Assembly: GCA_035530275.1 (NCBI GenBank)
Contig: DATKVC010000018.1
Coordinates: 97,573 to 161,572 of the forward strand
Source: CAIJMU01 sp035530275
GTDB lineage: Bacteria > Spirochaetota > Spirochaetia > Treponematales > Rectinemataceae
Direction: 5' to 3'
DNA: 64,000 nucleotides
The position numbers and the translations under genes were made by a program. Every line of letters starts with the position of its first letter. Position 1 is the first letter of the stretch. The notes under the pieces are model-generated. The model was not told the origin of the DNA and did not search any database. It saw only the letters and a list, made by a program, of their open reading frames with translations. Positions 56,567 through 64,000 of the stretch are shown one piece after another.

Positions 56567-57866
56567 GCTGGGACTCGAGCCAGCCGAAACCCACCCGCTC
56601 TTGCTCGAGTCGCACCGCGGGGCCCAATCGATCCGCGCGGAGATCGTCGTAAAGCGTACGTTCCTCGGCAGACAGCCGCGGGAGCTCGGCCTTTGTGGGC
56701 GCCGCCTCGCTCGTCCAAAGCGCCCTGTGCCCGAGGAGGGTGTCGCGGTCCATCAGGAAGGACTCGGCCTCGGGGAAGACTGCGCGGAACTGGTTGAGGA
56801 TGGCGAAGCCGTGGGTATCGAGGTCGCCCCAGTAGCGGATCCGGCACTTCTTGAGCCAAGCAGCTTCGGCGAGCGAGGAAAAGCCGTATCCCGCGCCGAA
56901 AAGGATGAGGGCCGATGGCCGCTCCGGAAATGCGAGGAAGTTGATCTCATTCTCTGTCACGAAGACCTCGTCGAAGGGCGGCATGGCGGAAGGGTCGAAG
57001 AGCCGCGCGAAATCGGCGGCGCCGAGGCCGATCTGCGCGAGGCCGGCAGCGTCCCGTTCCGTCGGCGCGTCTCGTGGCGCATCGGCCCCCGGCGCATCGG
57101 CCTGCGACAGCCCAGTCCGCGGCGCCACCGGGAAGGCGCCGCCCCGCAGCGAAAGGCCGAAGGCGAGAAGCGGATCGAGGCAGCGGAAGCGCACTATTGC
57201 TTCCTTCTCGCGGAGGCCGTAGCGGCGGGCGAAGGCCTGGGCGCCCGCCGCCTCGGGGTCGTAGTCTTCCGGCGCGAGAACCAGGTCCAGGAGTTCGGAC
57301 AGGAGACCCCGCCGTCCCTCGATAAACTTACTGTGCACTCCGGGCGCGTCCACCTGACGGAGGTAGCGCCCCGGACGGGGATGGGCCTTGAACCAGCCGA
57401 GCGCGCCGAGGAGGGCCGGCCACTCCTCGCCGTGTTCGAGAACGACGAGCGGATGTTCCGCGACCCAGTTCGCGAGGCGGGGAAAGGCCGACTCGATCTC
57501 CCGCGCGAGGACGACGAGGCGCACCGCCTCTCGGCGCCTGCCCGCGAAGGCGACGGCGTCGGCCGCCAGGTCGAAGATGGCCGCGACCGGTAGCGAGTTC
57601 CGCCCGAGCTGACGATGGTTCACTTCGCGCCACTCGAGGCGATAGCCGGGCCGGCACTCGCCCGCGGAAAGCCCGGCGATCCAAGCCCTCGCCTCGTCGA
57701 AACGCGGTCCGAGCTCCGAGGCCGTGGGCCCGCGCAGCGCGATCCGCAATGGAAAGTCGTCACCCGCGCCCAGGAGGGCCCGAGGCAGCCGGCCCGAATC
57801 CCAGTCGCGGCGCAGCCGATCGCGCAACGCCTCCGCGTCGGTCCAGGCCCCTCGCTCTCGGCTCAC
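56547..57866 (-). CDS. jetD: Wadjet nuclease subunit JetD
   Basis: This 439-residue protein has an N-terminal DUF3322-type region (LRDRLRRDWDSGRLPRALL, GYRLEWREVNHRQLGRNSLP) and a C-terminal DUF2220/TOPRIM domain. The TOPRIM acidic residues are visible: Glu in FVTENEINFLAF (about residue 302) and the Asp pair in YWGDLDTHGFAIL (about 342), with the glycine loop LILFGAGYGF between. JetD is the plasmid-cleaving endonuclease of Wadjet, related to the topoisomerase VI/Spo11 TOPRIM. The GTG start at 57866 overlaps the jetC stop in GTGA. The C-terminus overlaps the convergent PocR-PAS gene. Confidence 0.93.
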   Translation of the reverse strand: MSRERGAWTDAEALRDRLRRDWDSGRLPRALLGAGDDFPLRIALRGPTASELGPRFDEARAWIAGLSAGECRPGYRLEWREVNHRQLGRNSLPVAAIFDLAADAVAFAGRRREAVRLVVLAREIESAFPRLANWVAEHPLVVLEHGEEWPALLGALGWFKAHPRPGRYLRQVDAPGVHSKFIEGRRGLLSELLDLVLAPEDYDPEAAGAQAFARRYGLREKEAIVRFRCLDPLLAFGLSLRGGAFPVAPRTGLSQADAPGADAPRDAPTERDAAGLAQIGLGAADFARLFDPSAMPPFDEVFVTENEINFLAFPERPSALILFGAGYGFSSLAEAAWLKKCRIRYWGDLDTHGFAILNQFRAVFPEAESFLMDRDTLLGHRALWTSEAAPTKAELPRLSAEERTLYDDLRADRLGPAVRLEQERVGFGWLESQLRPSTR

Positions 57867-60800
57867 GGGGAGGTCCCGGCGCGGCGGGCCCGCTCGTCCC
57901 GGAACTCGCCGATGCGCAGGTTGCGGAGCCGCGAGTCGCGCCCCTCCTCGTTGTGCACGAAGCCCACCGAGGCGACGAAGGGCTCCATCACGTGGATCTT
58001 CTGGAGGGGCGTGATCACGAGGAGCTGGAGCCTCATCCGCCCGAAGAGATCGAGGCCGAAACGCGTGGACTCGTCCGAGCCGCGCCCGAAGGCCTCGTCG
58101 ATCATCACGAAACGGAAGCTCCGCGGCTTGGGCGCCTTCGGATCGAGGCCGAACTGGTAGGCGAGGCTCGCGGCCAGCACGGTGTAGGCGAGCTTCTCCT
58201 TTTGTCCGCCGGACTTGCCGCCCGAATCGGTGTAATGCTCGTACTCCGTGTCGTCCTCCTTCCAGCGCTCCGAGGCGGAAAAGACATAGTACTGACGAAC
58301 ATCGCTCACCTTCTCGGTCCAGCGGCGGTCGAGCTCGCTCTTCCCCTCGCGGCCGCGGAAGCGCTCGATGATGGCCTTCACCTGGAGGAATTTGCCTTCG
58401 GAGTACTGCTCGTCGGCCGAGCCCGTCAGGCTCCCCTCGGTGCAGGCGCGGAGCTGTGCCTGGAAGTCCAGGATCTCACCGTCGGGGTTGGGCCTGAGCT
58501 CGAGCACGATATAGCGGCCCGGGCTGTAGTCGATCTCCACGAGGGATTCGTTGATTCGCTCGATCCGCTCCTTGATGAGCTGGCGCTCGCGGCCGAGCTG
58601 CGACTGGAAATTGGCCACCTCGCGGATCGTATTCTCGTTGAGGAGCTCCTTGAAGGTCCGCTCGAAACGGGGGAGGTCGTCGGCGAGGAGGCCATCGAGC
58701 ATCGCCTTCCAGGAGGGAGAGGCCTCGAGGTTCGCGTCCACCTCCTCAGCCTCGCGCGGCCAACGGTTCCGGTAGGCCTCCATCGCGCCAACGATCCGCT
58801 CGCGGAGGCGCCCGAGCCGCTTGTCGACGGTGTCGATGGCTGCCTGGATCGAACCGCGCATTTCCGTCTCGCGATTCTCGCAGCTCTCCACGCTGAGATT
58901 CACGAGGTGCTTACCATCCGCCGCCAGGGTCTCAAGCCGCGCCAGGGTGGCCTCGCCGCCCTCGGGATCGCGGGCCGCGATCTCCATCGCAAGACTCCGG
59001 GCCTCCAGTGCCTGCTCATGCTTGAGCCCCGCCCGCGAGAGCTCGGCCCGCTGCTCCTCCAGGGCCTTCTCGACGGCCGCGAGCTCGGCGTCCTTTTCGG
59101 AGAGTTTTGCGGAGAGCGAGCGAAGAAAGTCGGCGGAGGCTTCGAGTTCGGCCAACTCGGCTTCGAGGGCAGCCACCCGCATCCCCATGGCGCCCCAGTC
59201 GAGTTCCACCCAGTCCCTGAACTCCGCCAGCCTCGCGGCCGCCTCCAGGCCCTCGCGCGCGAGGGCCTGTCTTCGCTGGAGTTCGGCGATGGCGGAGCCT
59301 TGGGCGGCGAGCCCCTCCTCGCGGGCGGCGAGCTCCGCCTCCAGCGCGCGGATCTTGGCCTCGTTGGTCCAGCCCAGGACGTAGCGCGAGCGGTCGCCCA
59401 GCTCGTTCCGGTCATCTTTCTCGTGGCGCTCGCCCGAGCCCTTGATCTGCCCCTGCCGCGTCAGCGCCTGCCTTTCGCGACGGAAGGCCTCCATGGAGCT
59501 CGCGCAGGCATAGTCGAAGCGGCGTGAGAGCTCGTGTTCGAGCCAGTCCTCGAGGGCTACGCCGCGCCTAACCTCGAGCTTGCGGAGGATGGAGTCGGGG
59601 CCCGTCTCGGCCAGGGCGCCGGTCTCCCCCGGGCGGGCGCGGTAATAGACCAGACGGCCGCGGAGGCGATTGTCGTCCACCCAGGCCGACACGGCGGCGT
59701 AATGCGCCTCGGGCACGAGGAGGGAGAGCGCGAAGTTGCGGAGGAGGCGCTCCGCCGCCCCCTCCCATTCGGCGTCGCGTTCGCGAACCCGGATGAGCTC
59801 GCCGGCGAAGGGGAGCTCGTCCACGGCGATTCCGAGCGCGGCGCAGAGGGTTTCGCGTATCGCGACCTGCCGCTCGGTGATGTTGCTGCGCCGAGAGCGA
59901 AGCGACTCGAGCTCGCGAACCACTTCCGCGCGCTCCTCGCGACCGCTCCTGAACGCGAACTCGAGTTCGGCCCTCTCGTTCTGGAAGCCAGCCTCCTCGG
60001 TCTCGAGGGCGACCCTGAGACCGCCTAACTCCTCCACGTTGTGCGAAAAGGCGTCGCTGTCCTTCGGCGCCGTGAGCCCGAGGCGCTCAGCCGGCTTCCG
60101 GTAGCGCTCGAGCCTCTCTTGGCGCCTCTGTCGCTCATCGCCCGCCTGGCGTATTTCCAGCCTGAGGCGCTCGAGGCGGTCTCCGCCGTTTTTGGCCATC
60201 GCCTCGCGGAGCTCATCGCGATCGGCGCGGAACCTCGCCCTGCTCTCCTCGGAGGCGGCCACCCTGGCTCCGAAGCGCCGGAGCTCCGTCTCGATATTCT
60301 CGAGCCTGCGGTCGAGGAGGGCTACCTTCTTGCCCGCCATGAAGATCGAGAGCGCGTCGCGCGCGAGTCTGAGCTCCTCGCGCTCCTTCGATTGAGCCTC
60401 GAAGTCCGAGCAGTCGGCCACAAGGGGGCGCAGAGCGGCGATCTGGTCGCGGGCGCGGAGCACCGCCGCGTGCGCGCCGTCCAGGTCGTCGAAGTGGTGG
60501 ATGAGGGCCTTGATTCGTTCCTCGGCCTCGAAGGGCTCGAGCATATGCTCGCGCACGAAGTCCGTGAGATTGCCCACCGACTTCATCGAGACGGTCTGAT
60601 TGAAGAGCTCGAGGGCCTGCTCGTTGTCGATGCCGAAGACGCGGCGAAAGGCAGCCGAATAGGCGGGAAAGGCGTCGAAGAGCTCCACCCCCTCGGTCTG
60701 GCGGAGCCGTTTGCGGAGATCGGCGACGTCTGCCCCGAAGTCGGAAAAATCCCCGGCTATGTCGAGCTCGCGCCCCGCGAAGACGTAGAAGCGCGCCGGC

Positions 60801-61237
60801 TGTCCCTGCAGGTCCTTCATCCAGAAGACCTGCGCGAGAGTGCAGGTCTGGCCCAGGCCCTCGTTCGAGAAGGTCGCAAGTATGACGGAATAGGAATTCT
60901 GATCGCGGAGGGCGACCGCCCTCGACGAGATCCCCGACTCGCCTCGCTCGGCCCGGTAGTGCCCGAGCACATAGGAGCGCAGCGAGCGCTCGCGGGCGCC
61001 CGCGCCGGCCGCCTTGTTGTAGGCCAGACGCTGCGGCGGCACGAGGAGGGTGCTGATCGCGTCGACAAGGGTCGACTTGCCCGAGCCGATGTCGCCGGTG
61101 AGGAGAGTGTTGTCCCCATGCGCCTCGAGGCGCCAGACGCGGCGGTCGAAGGTGCCCCAATTGAGGAGCTCGAAACGATCGAGGCGAAAACCGCTCCGCT
61201 CCCCGTCGGGCGAAAAGTCCAGGAAGCCGTCGCTCAT
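57863..61237 (-). CDS. jetC: Wadjet SMC-like ATPase JetC
   Basis: This 1124-residue SMC-family protein has Walker A GDIGSGKST at residues 48-56, two long coiled-coil stretches around a central hinge-like segment (about 480-560), the ABC signature SGGQKEKLAYT near 1004 and Walker B FRFVMIDEAFGRGSDES near 1039. In Wadjet, JetABC is a condensin-like loop extruder that senses small circular DNA and presents it to JetD. The ATG at 61237 overlaps the jetB stop in ATGA. All ATPase motifs look intact, so the system is probably functional. Confidence 0.95.
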   Translation of the reverse strand: MSDGFLDFSPDGERSGFRLDRFELLNWGTFDRRVWRLEAHGDNTLLTGDIGSGKSTLVDAISTLLVPPQRLAYNKAAGAGARERSLRSYVLGHYRAERGESGISSRAVALRDQNSYSVILATFSNEGLGQTCTLAQVFWMKDLQGQPARFYVFAGRELDIAGDFSDFGADVADLRKRLRQTEGVELFDAFPAYSAAFRRVFGIDNEQALELFNQTVSMKSVGNLTDFVREHMLEPFEAEERIKALIHHFDDLDGAHAAVLRARDQIAALRPLVADCSDFEAQSKEREELRLARDALSIFMAGKKVALLDRRLENIETELRRFGARVAASEESRARFRADRDELREAMAKNGGDRLERLRLEIRQAGDERQRRQERLERYRKPAERLGLTAPKDSDAFSHNVEELGGLRVALETEEAGFQNERAELEFAFRSGREERAEVVRELESLRSRRSNITERQVAIRETLCAALGIAVDELPFAGELIRVRERDAEWEGAAERLLRNFALSLLVPEAHYAAVSAWVDDNRLRGRLVYYRARPGETGALAETGPDSILRKLEVRRGVALEDWLEHELSRRFDYACASSMEAFRRERQALTRQGQIKGSGERHEKDDRNELGDRSRYVLGWTNEAKIRALEAELAAREEGLAAQGSAIAELQRRQALAREGLEAAARLAEFRDWVELDWGAMGMRVAALEAELAELEASADFLRSLSAKLSEKDAELAAVEKALEEQRAELSRAGLKHEQALEARSLAMEIAARDPEGGEATLARLETLAADGKHLVNLSVESCENRETEMRGSIQAAIDTVDKRLGRLRERIVGAMEAYRNRWPREAEEVDANLEASPSWKAMLDGLLADDLPRFERTFKELLNENTIREVANFQSQLGRERQLIKERIERINESLVEIDYSPGRYIVLELRPNPDGEILDFQAQLRACTEGSLTGSADEQYSEGKFLQVKAIIERFRGREGKSELDRRWTEKVSDVRQYYVFSASERWKEDDTEYEHYTDSGGKSGGQKEKLAYTVLAASLAYQFGLDPKAPKPRSFRFVMIDEAFGRGSDESTRFGLDLFGRMRLQLLVITPLQKIHVMEPFVASVGFVHNEEGRDSRLRNLRIGEFRDERARRAGTSP

Positions 61238-61818
61238 TCGTCGCCCCTCGCCCCGCCTTGATATTCGGCCAGCCGCGCGTCGAAGTCGGCGAGCCACTGG
61301 GCGTCCACGAAAGCCTTGAGCACACGCCTGACCTCGTAGAGCGATTCCTGCCCCTTGAGCCTGCGCACGAAACCGAGATCCTCGAGGCGGTTGGCGGCGC
61401 CGAGCACCTGGTCGGCCAGCCGCGCCTCATTGCCCGCCGCGGGCAGATAGACCTTGACGAGATCGACCAACTCCTCACGGGAAAGCACGAGGCGCTGCGC
61501 CTCGCCCGAGACATCGGTTTCCGCGAGCTTCTTCCGGAGAAGGGCGAGGAGGAGGCTCGGGAGGTAGGGCAGCTGCCGCCGCACGATCAGGCGGGGGAGC
61601 TGCGTCTCGCCCTCGCGGGCCTCGCGCTGCCTGAGCCAGGCAAAGCCCTCAGCCTCGTCGAGCACGAGCTCGAGCCCGATGACGGCGACATAGTCGCGCA
61701 CCGCCGCCTGGGCGACGAGCAAATCCCTCCAAAGCTCCTCGTCGCTCTCCCGATGCAGCACCCCCTTGAGGAGGGCGACGACCGGAAGAGAAATATCCCC
61801 TCGTTCGCCTGAACTCAT
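61234..61818 (-). CDS. jetB: Wadjet kite-like subunit JetB (DUF4194)
   Basis: This 194-residue winged-helix protein matches the DUF4194/JetB family: LPVVALLKGVLHRESDEELWRDLLVAQAAVRDYVAVIGLELVLDEAEGFAWLRQ, then LPRLIVRRQLPYLPSLLLALLRKKL and NRLEDLGFVRRLKG. It plays the MukE/kite role, bridging JetA and JetC. The ATG at 61818 lies one base after the jetA stop; upstream in-frame codons lie inside jetA and are not needed. Confidence 0.92.
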   Translation of the reverse strand: MSSGERGDISLPVVALLKGVLHRESDEELWRDLLVAQAAVRDYVAVIGLELVLDEAEGFAWLRQREAREGETQLPRLIVRRQLPYLPSLLLALLRKKLAETDVSGEAQRLVLSREELVDLVKVYLPAAGNEARLADQVLGAANRLEDLGFVRRLKGQESLYEVRRVLKAFVDAQWLADFDARLAEYQGGARGDE

Positions 61819-61819
61819 C

Positions 61820-63283
61820 TCATGGTCCTCCCTCAGCCGCACCCCGCGCGAAGAGCACACGCGGCCCCTCGGCGCCCTTGCGTCGTCCCTCGCGATCCCG
61901 CCATTCGAGGATGTCGCTCGCCTCGTCGCTGAAGCGCGCCGCCTCGTCCTCGCTGGCGATGGAAAACCAGGCGAGGAGCTCCGCGAGACCGCGATCGAAG
62001 GGATACTCCGCCGCGAGCTCGGCCAGGGCCACCTGGTCGCGCGAAAGAAGGGCCTGCCGGAGCCTCGCGCGGAGCATCTCGCGGTCCACCGCCCACTGCT
62101 CGAAAAGGGCAGAGGCGTCGATGTCCTCGTCGCCCGCCTCCACGCGCGCGGAGTCCACGCGGCTCTTCAAAGGCGGCGAGTACAAGGGCCTTTCCATCGG
62201 CAGCTCGATGACGGCCGAGGGATCGACCAAATCGGCCACTGATCCGGTGGGCGGAGCGTCGCGCAATTCGAGGGCCCTCGCCTCGATCGATCGTAACAAT
62301 TCCATTATTCGGCGATTCTCCAGCCAGACCTGGTCGTCGAGAAAGCGCCTGAGCTGACGCGAAAGCAGGGCCACCGTGCGCTGCGTACGCTCTCCCGCCT
62401 CGAGCCAGTCGAAATGGACACGCTTCAGCGCCGCGTCCGGCGCCGACGAGGCGACCTCCGGCAGCGCGAAGGCGGCCAGGAGCATCGACGAAAGCCGCTC
62501 CTGCCGCTCCTGCGACATCAGGAAATCCCAGAAGGCGCGGAAACTCTTGCCCTGGTCCGAATCGGCGATGAGATCGCGCTGACCCAGGATGTTCGCGAGA
62601 AGCTCGCCCTTCGAGCCCTCCCAGGCCGCGATGCTCTCGCGGGTGTTCCGATCGAGGTCGCGGAAATTCTGCTCGACCTCGCGAAAGTCGGTGAGGATCT
62701 CCCGCGCCGTCGCCGCCATGTGCTGAAAGCGCTCCCGCACCCTCGTGCCGTCCAGCTTCTCGACCTCGCCCGCCTTGATCCGCGAAATCCGCCGCTCGAG
62801 CTCGGCCTTCTGCCGCCTGAGCTCCTTCAGCGTGCCCTCGGGATCGGCCCCGCTCCCCTCGACGATCTCCCTCAAAAGATCGAATACCAGCCTCAGCCTC
62901 GACTCGCTTCCGACGAAGGCCCGCACGCCCAGACTGTCCACCCAGGCGATGGCCTTTTCGGCCCCCGGCGTCAGATCGTAATGCGCCTCGTCGGAACCGA
63001 CGGGATAGAACTTCCTGAGCCAGCCCTTGCCCTCCTGCGTCCAGTCGTCGAGGTAGAAGGAGGCGTCGCGCGGATAAGCCTCGGCCCCCCGGATCTCCCG
63101 CAGGCGATAGAGTTCGTCCTCGAGGAGCGAGGCGAGACGCCCCTGCTCGATCCCGCGGAGGTTGGGCTTTACGAAGACCCGGTCCAGAAAAGAGATCAGA
63201 AGGGGCGCGTACTCAGCCATGAGGAGACGCCAGGCTGGATGGTTACGGCGAAGGCTGTCCACCGTCGCGAAATCGAGTTCCAT
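61820..63283 (-). CDS. jetA: Wadjet kleisin-like subunit JetA (DUF3375)
   Basis: This 487-residue protein matches DUF3375: TVDSLRRNHPAWRLLMAEYAPLLISFLDRVF at the N-terminus, SFYLDDWTQEGKGWLRKFYPVGSDEAHYDLTPGAEKAIAWV, and a long helical middle. It acts as the MukF-like kleisin that closes the JetABC ring. It is the first gene of jetABCD, and every junction in the operon is 1 base or an overlap. The start ATG at 63283 has no clear Shine-Dalgarno. The vapC stop lies 66 bases upstream, so it may also be transcribed from the vapBC promoter. Confidence 0.94.
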   Translation of the reverse strand: MELDFATVDSLRRNHPAWRLLMAEYAPLLISFLDRVFVKPNLRGIEQGRLASLLEDELYRLREIRGAEAYPRDASFYLDDWTQEGKGWLRKFYPVGSDEAHYDLTPGAEKAIAWVDSLGVRAFVGSESRLRLVFDLLREIVEGSGADPEGTLKELRRQKAELERRISRIKAGEVEKLDGTRVRERFQHMAATAREILTDFREVEQNFRDLDRNTRESIAAWEGSKGELLANILGQRDLIADSDQGKSFRAFWDFLMSQERQERLSSMLLAAFALPEVASSAPDAALKRVHFDWLEAGERTQRTVALLSRQLRRFLDDQVWLENRRIMELLRSIEARALELRDAPPTGSVADLVDPSAVIELPMERPLYSPPLKSRVDSARVEAGDEDIDASALFEQWAVDREMLRARLRQALLSRDQVALAELAAEYPFDRGLAELLAWFSIASEDEAARFSDEASDILEWRDREGRRKGAEGPRVLFARGAAEGGP

Positions 63284-63349
63284 GATCGGTCGGCATGATG
63301 GCCCCGATCGCCGGCGGTGGCAAGGGTCAGACTCCCATGAGCGCCAACA

Positions 63350-63769
63350 TCAGACCTTCTCACTTCCCGGCACGACGAGTGTCACCCTCGGGAAATGTCG
63401 GCGAATTCTCTCCGGATCGCGCGTCAGGAGGGCGAGGCCGGAGACCGCGGCGTGAGCGCCGATAAAGAAATCGGGGAGGGGCGAGGTCTTCGATCCTCCT
63501 CCTCTCCGGTACGCGAAAAACGCCTTTCCCGCCAGGAAAAGGGCCTCGCGTGGGAGGGGCAGGAGGAGGAAGCCCGCGTCCCTGACCGCTCTTTCCAACT
63601 CCTCTATTTTGGAAAAGCGGATGGAAATCTCCGAATAGATGATCGGGTTGATGGCGATCGTCCCCTCGGCAGCCGCGCGATCGAGGGCCTCGAGCGAAGG
63701 GAGCCCCCATCTCGGGTCATCCGTGAAGATGTCGAGAATGACGCTCGAGTCGATCAGGTATCCGCCCAT
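63350..63769 (-). CDS. vapC: VapC-type PIN-domain toxin
   Basis: This 139-residue PIN-domain protein has the acidic catalytic residues in YLIDSSVILDI (Asp at about 7), IIYSEISIRF (Glu), SPLPDFFIGAHAAV (Asp) and LLTRDPERIRRHFP. VapC toxins are RNases that cut tRNA or rRNA when free of VapB. The ATG overlaps the vapB stop by one base (TAATG). Its place directly upstream of the Wadjet operon suggests a maintenance role for the island. Confidence 0.9.
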   Translation of the reverse strand: MGGYLIDSSVILDIFTDDPRWGLPSLEALDRAAAEGTIAINPIIYSEISIRFSKIEELERAVRDAGFLLLPLPREALFLAGKAFFAYRRGGGSKTSPLPDFFIGAHAAVSGLALLTRDPERIRRHFPRVTLVVPGSEKV

Positions 63770-63984
63770 TATTCCTTCCGCGTAAGGGAGAGAATCTCGT
63801 CCGTGCTCATCGCGACGTCTCCCCGCCCTAGAAGCGCGCGTCGGGGATTTTGAGTTCGCCGCTTCAGTTTGAGAACGATCTTTCCGCCTTCCTCGGCGAA
63901 ATCGACTTCCGCGTTCTGGTCGATTCCAAACTTGATGCGGAGTTCCCGCGGAATGGTTACTTGCCCCTTGGTTGTCACCTTCAT
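63769..63984 (-). CDS. vapB: AbrB/SpoVT-type antitoxin VapB
   Basis: This 71-residue protein is a swapped-hairpin AbrB DNA-binding domain (MKVTTKGQVTIPRELRIKFGIDQNAEVDFAEEGGKIVLK) with a C-terminal tail that would bind VapC. It should neutralise the toxin and repress the vapBC promoter, which lies at or beyond the right edge. The ATG at 63984 has AGGAG 7 bases upstream. Confidence 0.9.
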   Translation of the reverse strand: MKVTTKGQVTIPRELRIKFGIDQNAEVDFAEEGGKIVLKLKRRTQNPRRALLGRGDVAMSTDEILSLTRKE

Positions 63985-64000
63985 GGTAATACTCCTACGG

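Noticed and set aside
57749..59527. Open frame of 592 codons on the plus strand
   Set aside because: It lies antisense to jetC and jetD, which have intact motifs. It has no domain and only the low-complexity composition of a mirror frame.
57863..61237. JetC as chromosomal MukB or SbcC
   Set aside because: Adjacent DUF3375, DUF4194 and DUF3322/DUF2220 genes and the TOPRIM nuclease place it in Wadjet, not in chromosome condensation or repair.
55079..63984. A wholly new defence system
   Set aside because: The four genes match the known Wadjet families in order and motif. Only the context (PocR-PAS protein and VapBC) is reported as unusual.
1..64000. CRISPR arrays, tRNA or rRNA genes, IS elements, prophage
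   Set aside because: No spaced repeat array, no cloverleaf or rRNA-like segment, no transposase or integrase and no phage structural genes were seen.

Overview
The window is GC-rich, gene-dense bacterial DNA that reads best as a free-living or environmental spirochaete. The evidence is family content rather than a marker gene. It has a cyclophilin-FKBP fusion, a PorV/UPF0164-like outer-membrane protein beside a giant TPR protein and a SpoIIE-type phosphatase, three chemoreceptors, a bactofilin/M23 peptidase operon, type III glutamine synthetase, and several HisKA_2-type histidine kinases. There is no rRNA, tRNA, CRISPR array or insertion sequence that I can see. The organism call is an inference.

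Layout. 1-10.3 kb is housekeeping: the end of a histidine kinase, a dual immunophilin, a minus-strand operon (M23 peptidase, bactofilin, YaaR, RicT), an RNase Z-like hydrolase, a membrane histidine kinase, HtpG, a BFN/UVR nuclease-like protein and RlmE. 10.3-16.5 kb holds a TetR regulator behind a beta-lactamase-fold protein that has lost its catalytic residues, then type III glutamine synthetase with a clear sigma-54 promoter, preceded by the gene for a GAF-type sigma-54 activator. 16.7-21.2 kb carries a chemoreceptor, an FAD dehydrogenase and an EamA exporter. 21.2-36 kb has a translationally coupled TPR/SpoIIE pair facing an outer-membrane protein, then YggT, YhbY and two tandem chemoreceptors. 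36-45.9 kb has an MFS-HEAT fusion, a TIM-barrel protein, an unrecognised protein, histidine degradation (hutH, hutU) joined to a PilJ-type histidine kinase, and truA. 46-54.7 kb is a PadR-headed accessory cluster: three short-chain dehydrogenases, an esterase, a SnoaL-like protein, a carotenoid/retinol-type FAD oxidoreductase and an MFS exporter. 55-64 kb is a defence island: a receiver-PocR-PAS protein with no output domain, a complete type I Wadjet system (jetABCD, minus strand) and a VapBC toxin-antitoxin pair.

How the genes work together. The clearest regulatory circuit is glnN: a -24/-12 promoter with exact GG-N10-GC spacing, a dyad about 175-210 bp upstream where an enhancer-binding protein would sit, and the candidate activator encoded immediately upstream. 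A second theme is that many monocistronic genes have a good -10 box only 7-9 bases before the start codon and no Shine-Dalgarno, which suggests common leaderless transcription. A third is palindromic DNA: an in-frame double hairpin inside hutH, a hairpin cluster at 54.77-54.97 kb, and dyads over the promoters of the TetR and PadR operons.

The strongest candidate for an exciting system is the Wadjet island. Wadjet itself is known; its setting here (a truncated-looking PocR-PAS regulator overlapping jetD by 20 bases, and VapBC 66 bases upstream of jetA) is what deserves attention. The dead beta-lactamase/TetR pair and the PadR/SDR/retinol-saturase-like cluster are the best candidates for undescribed function.
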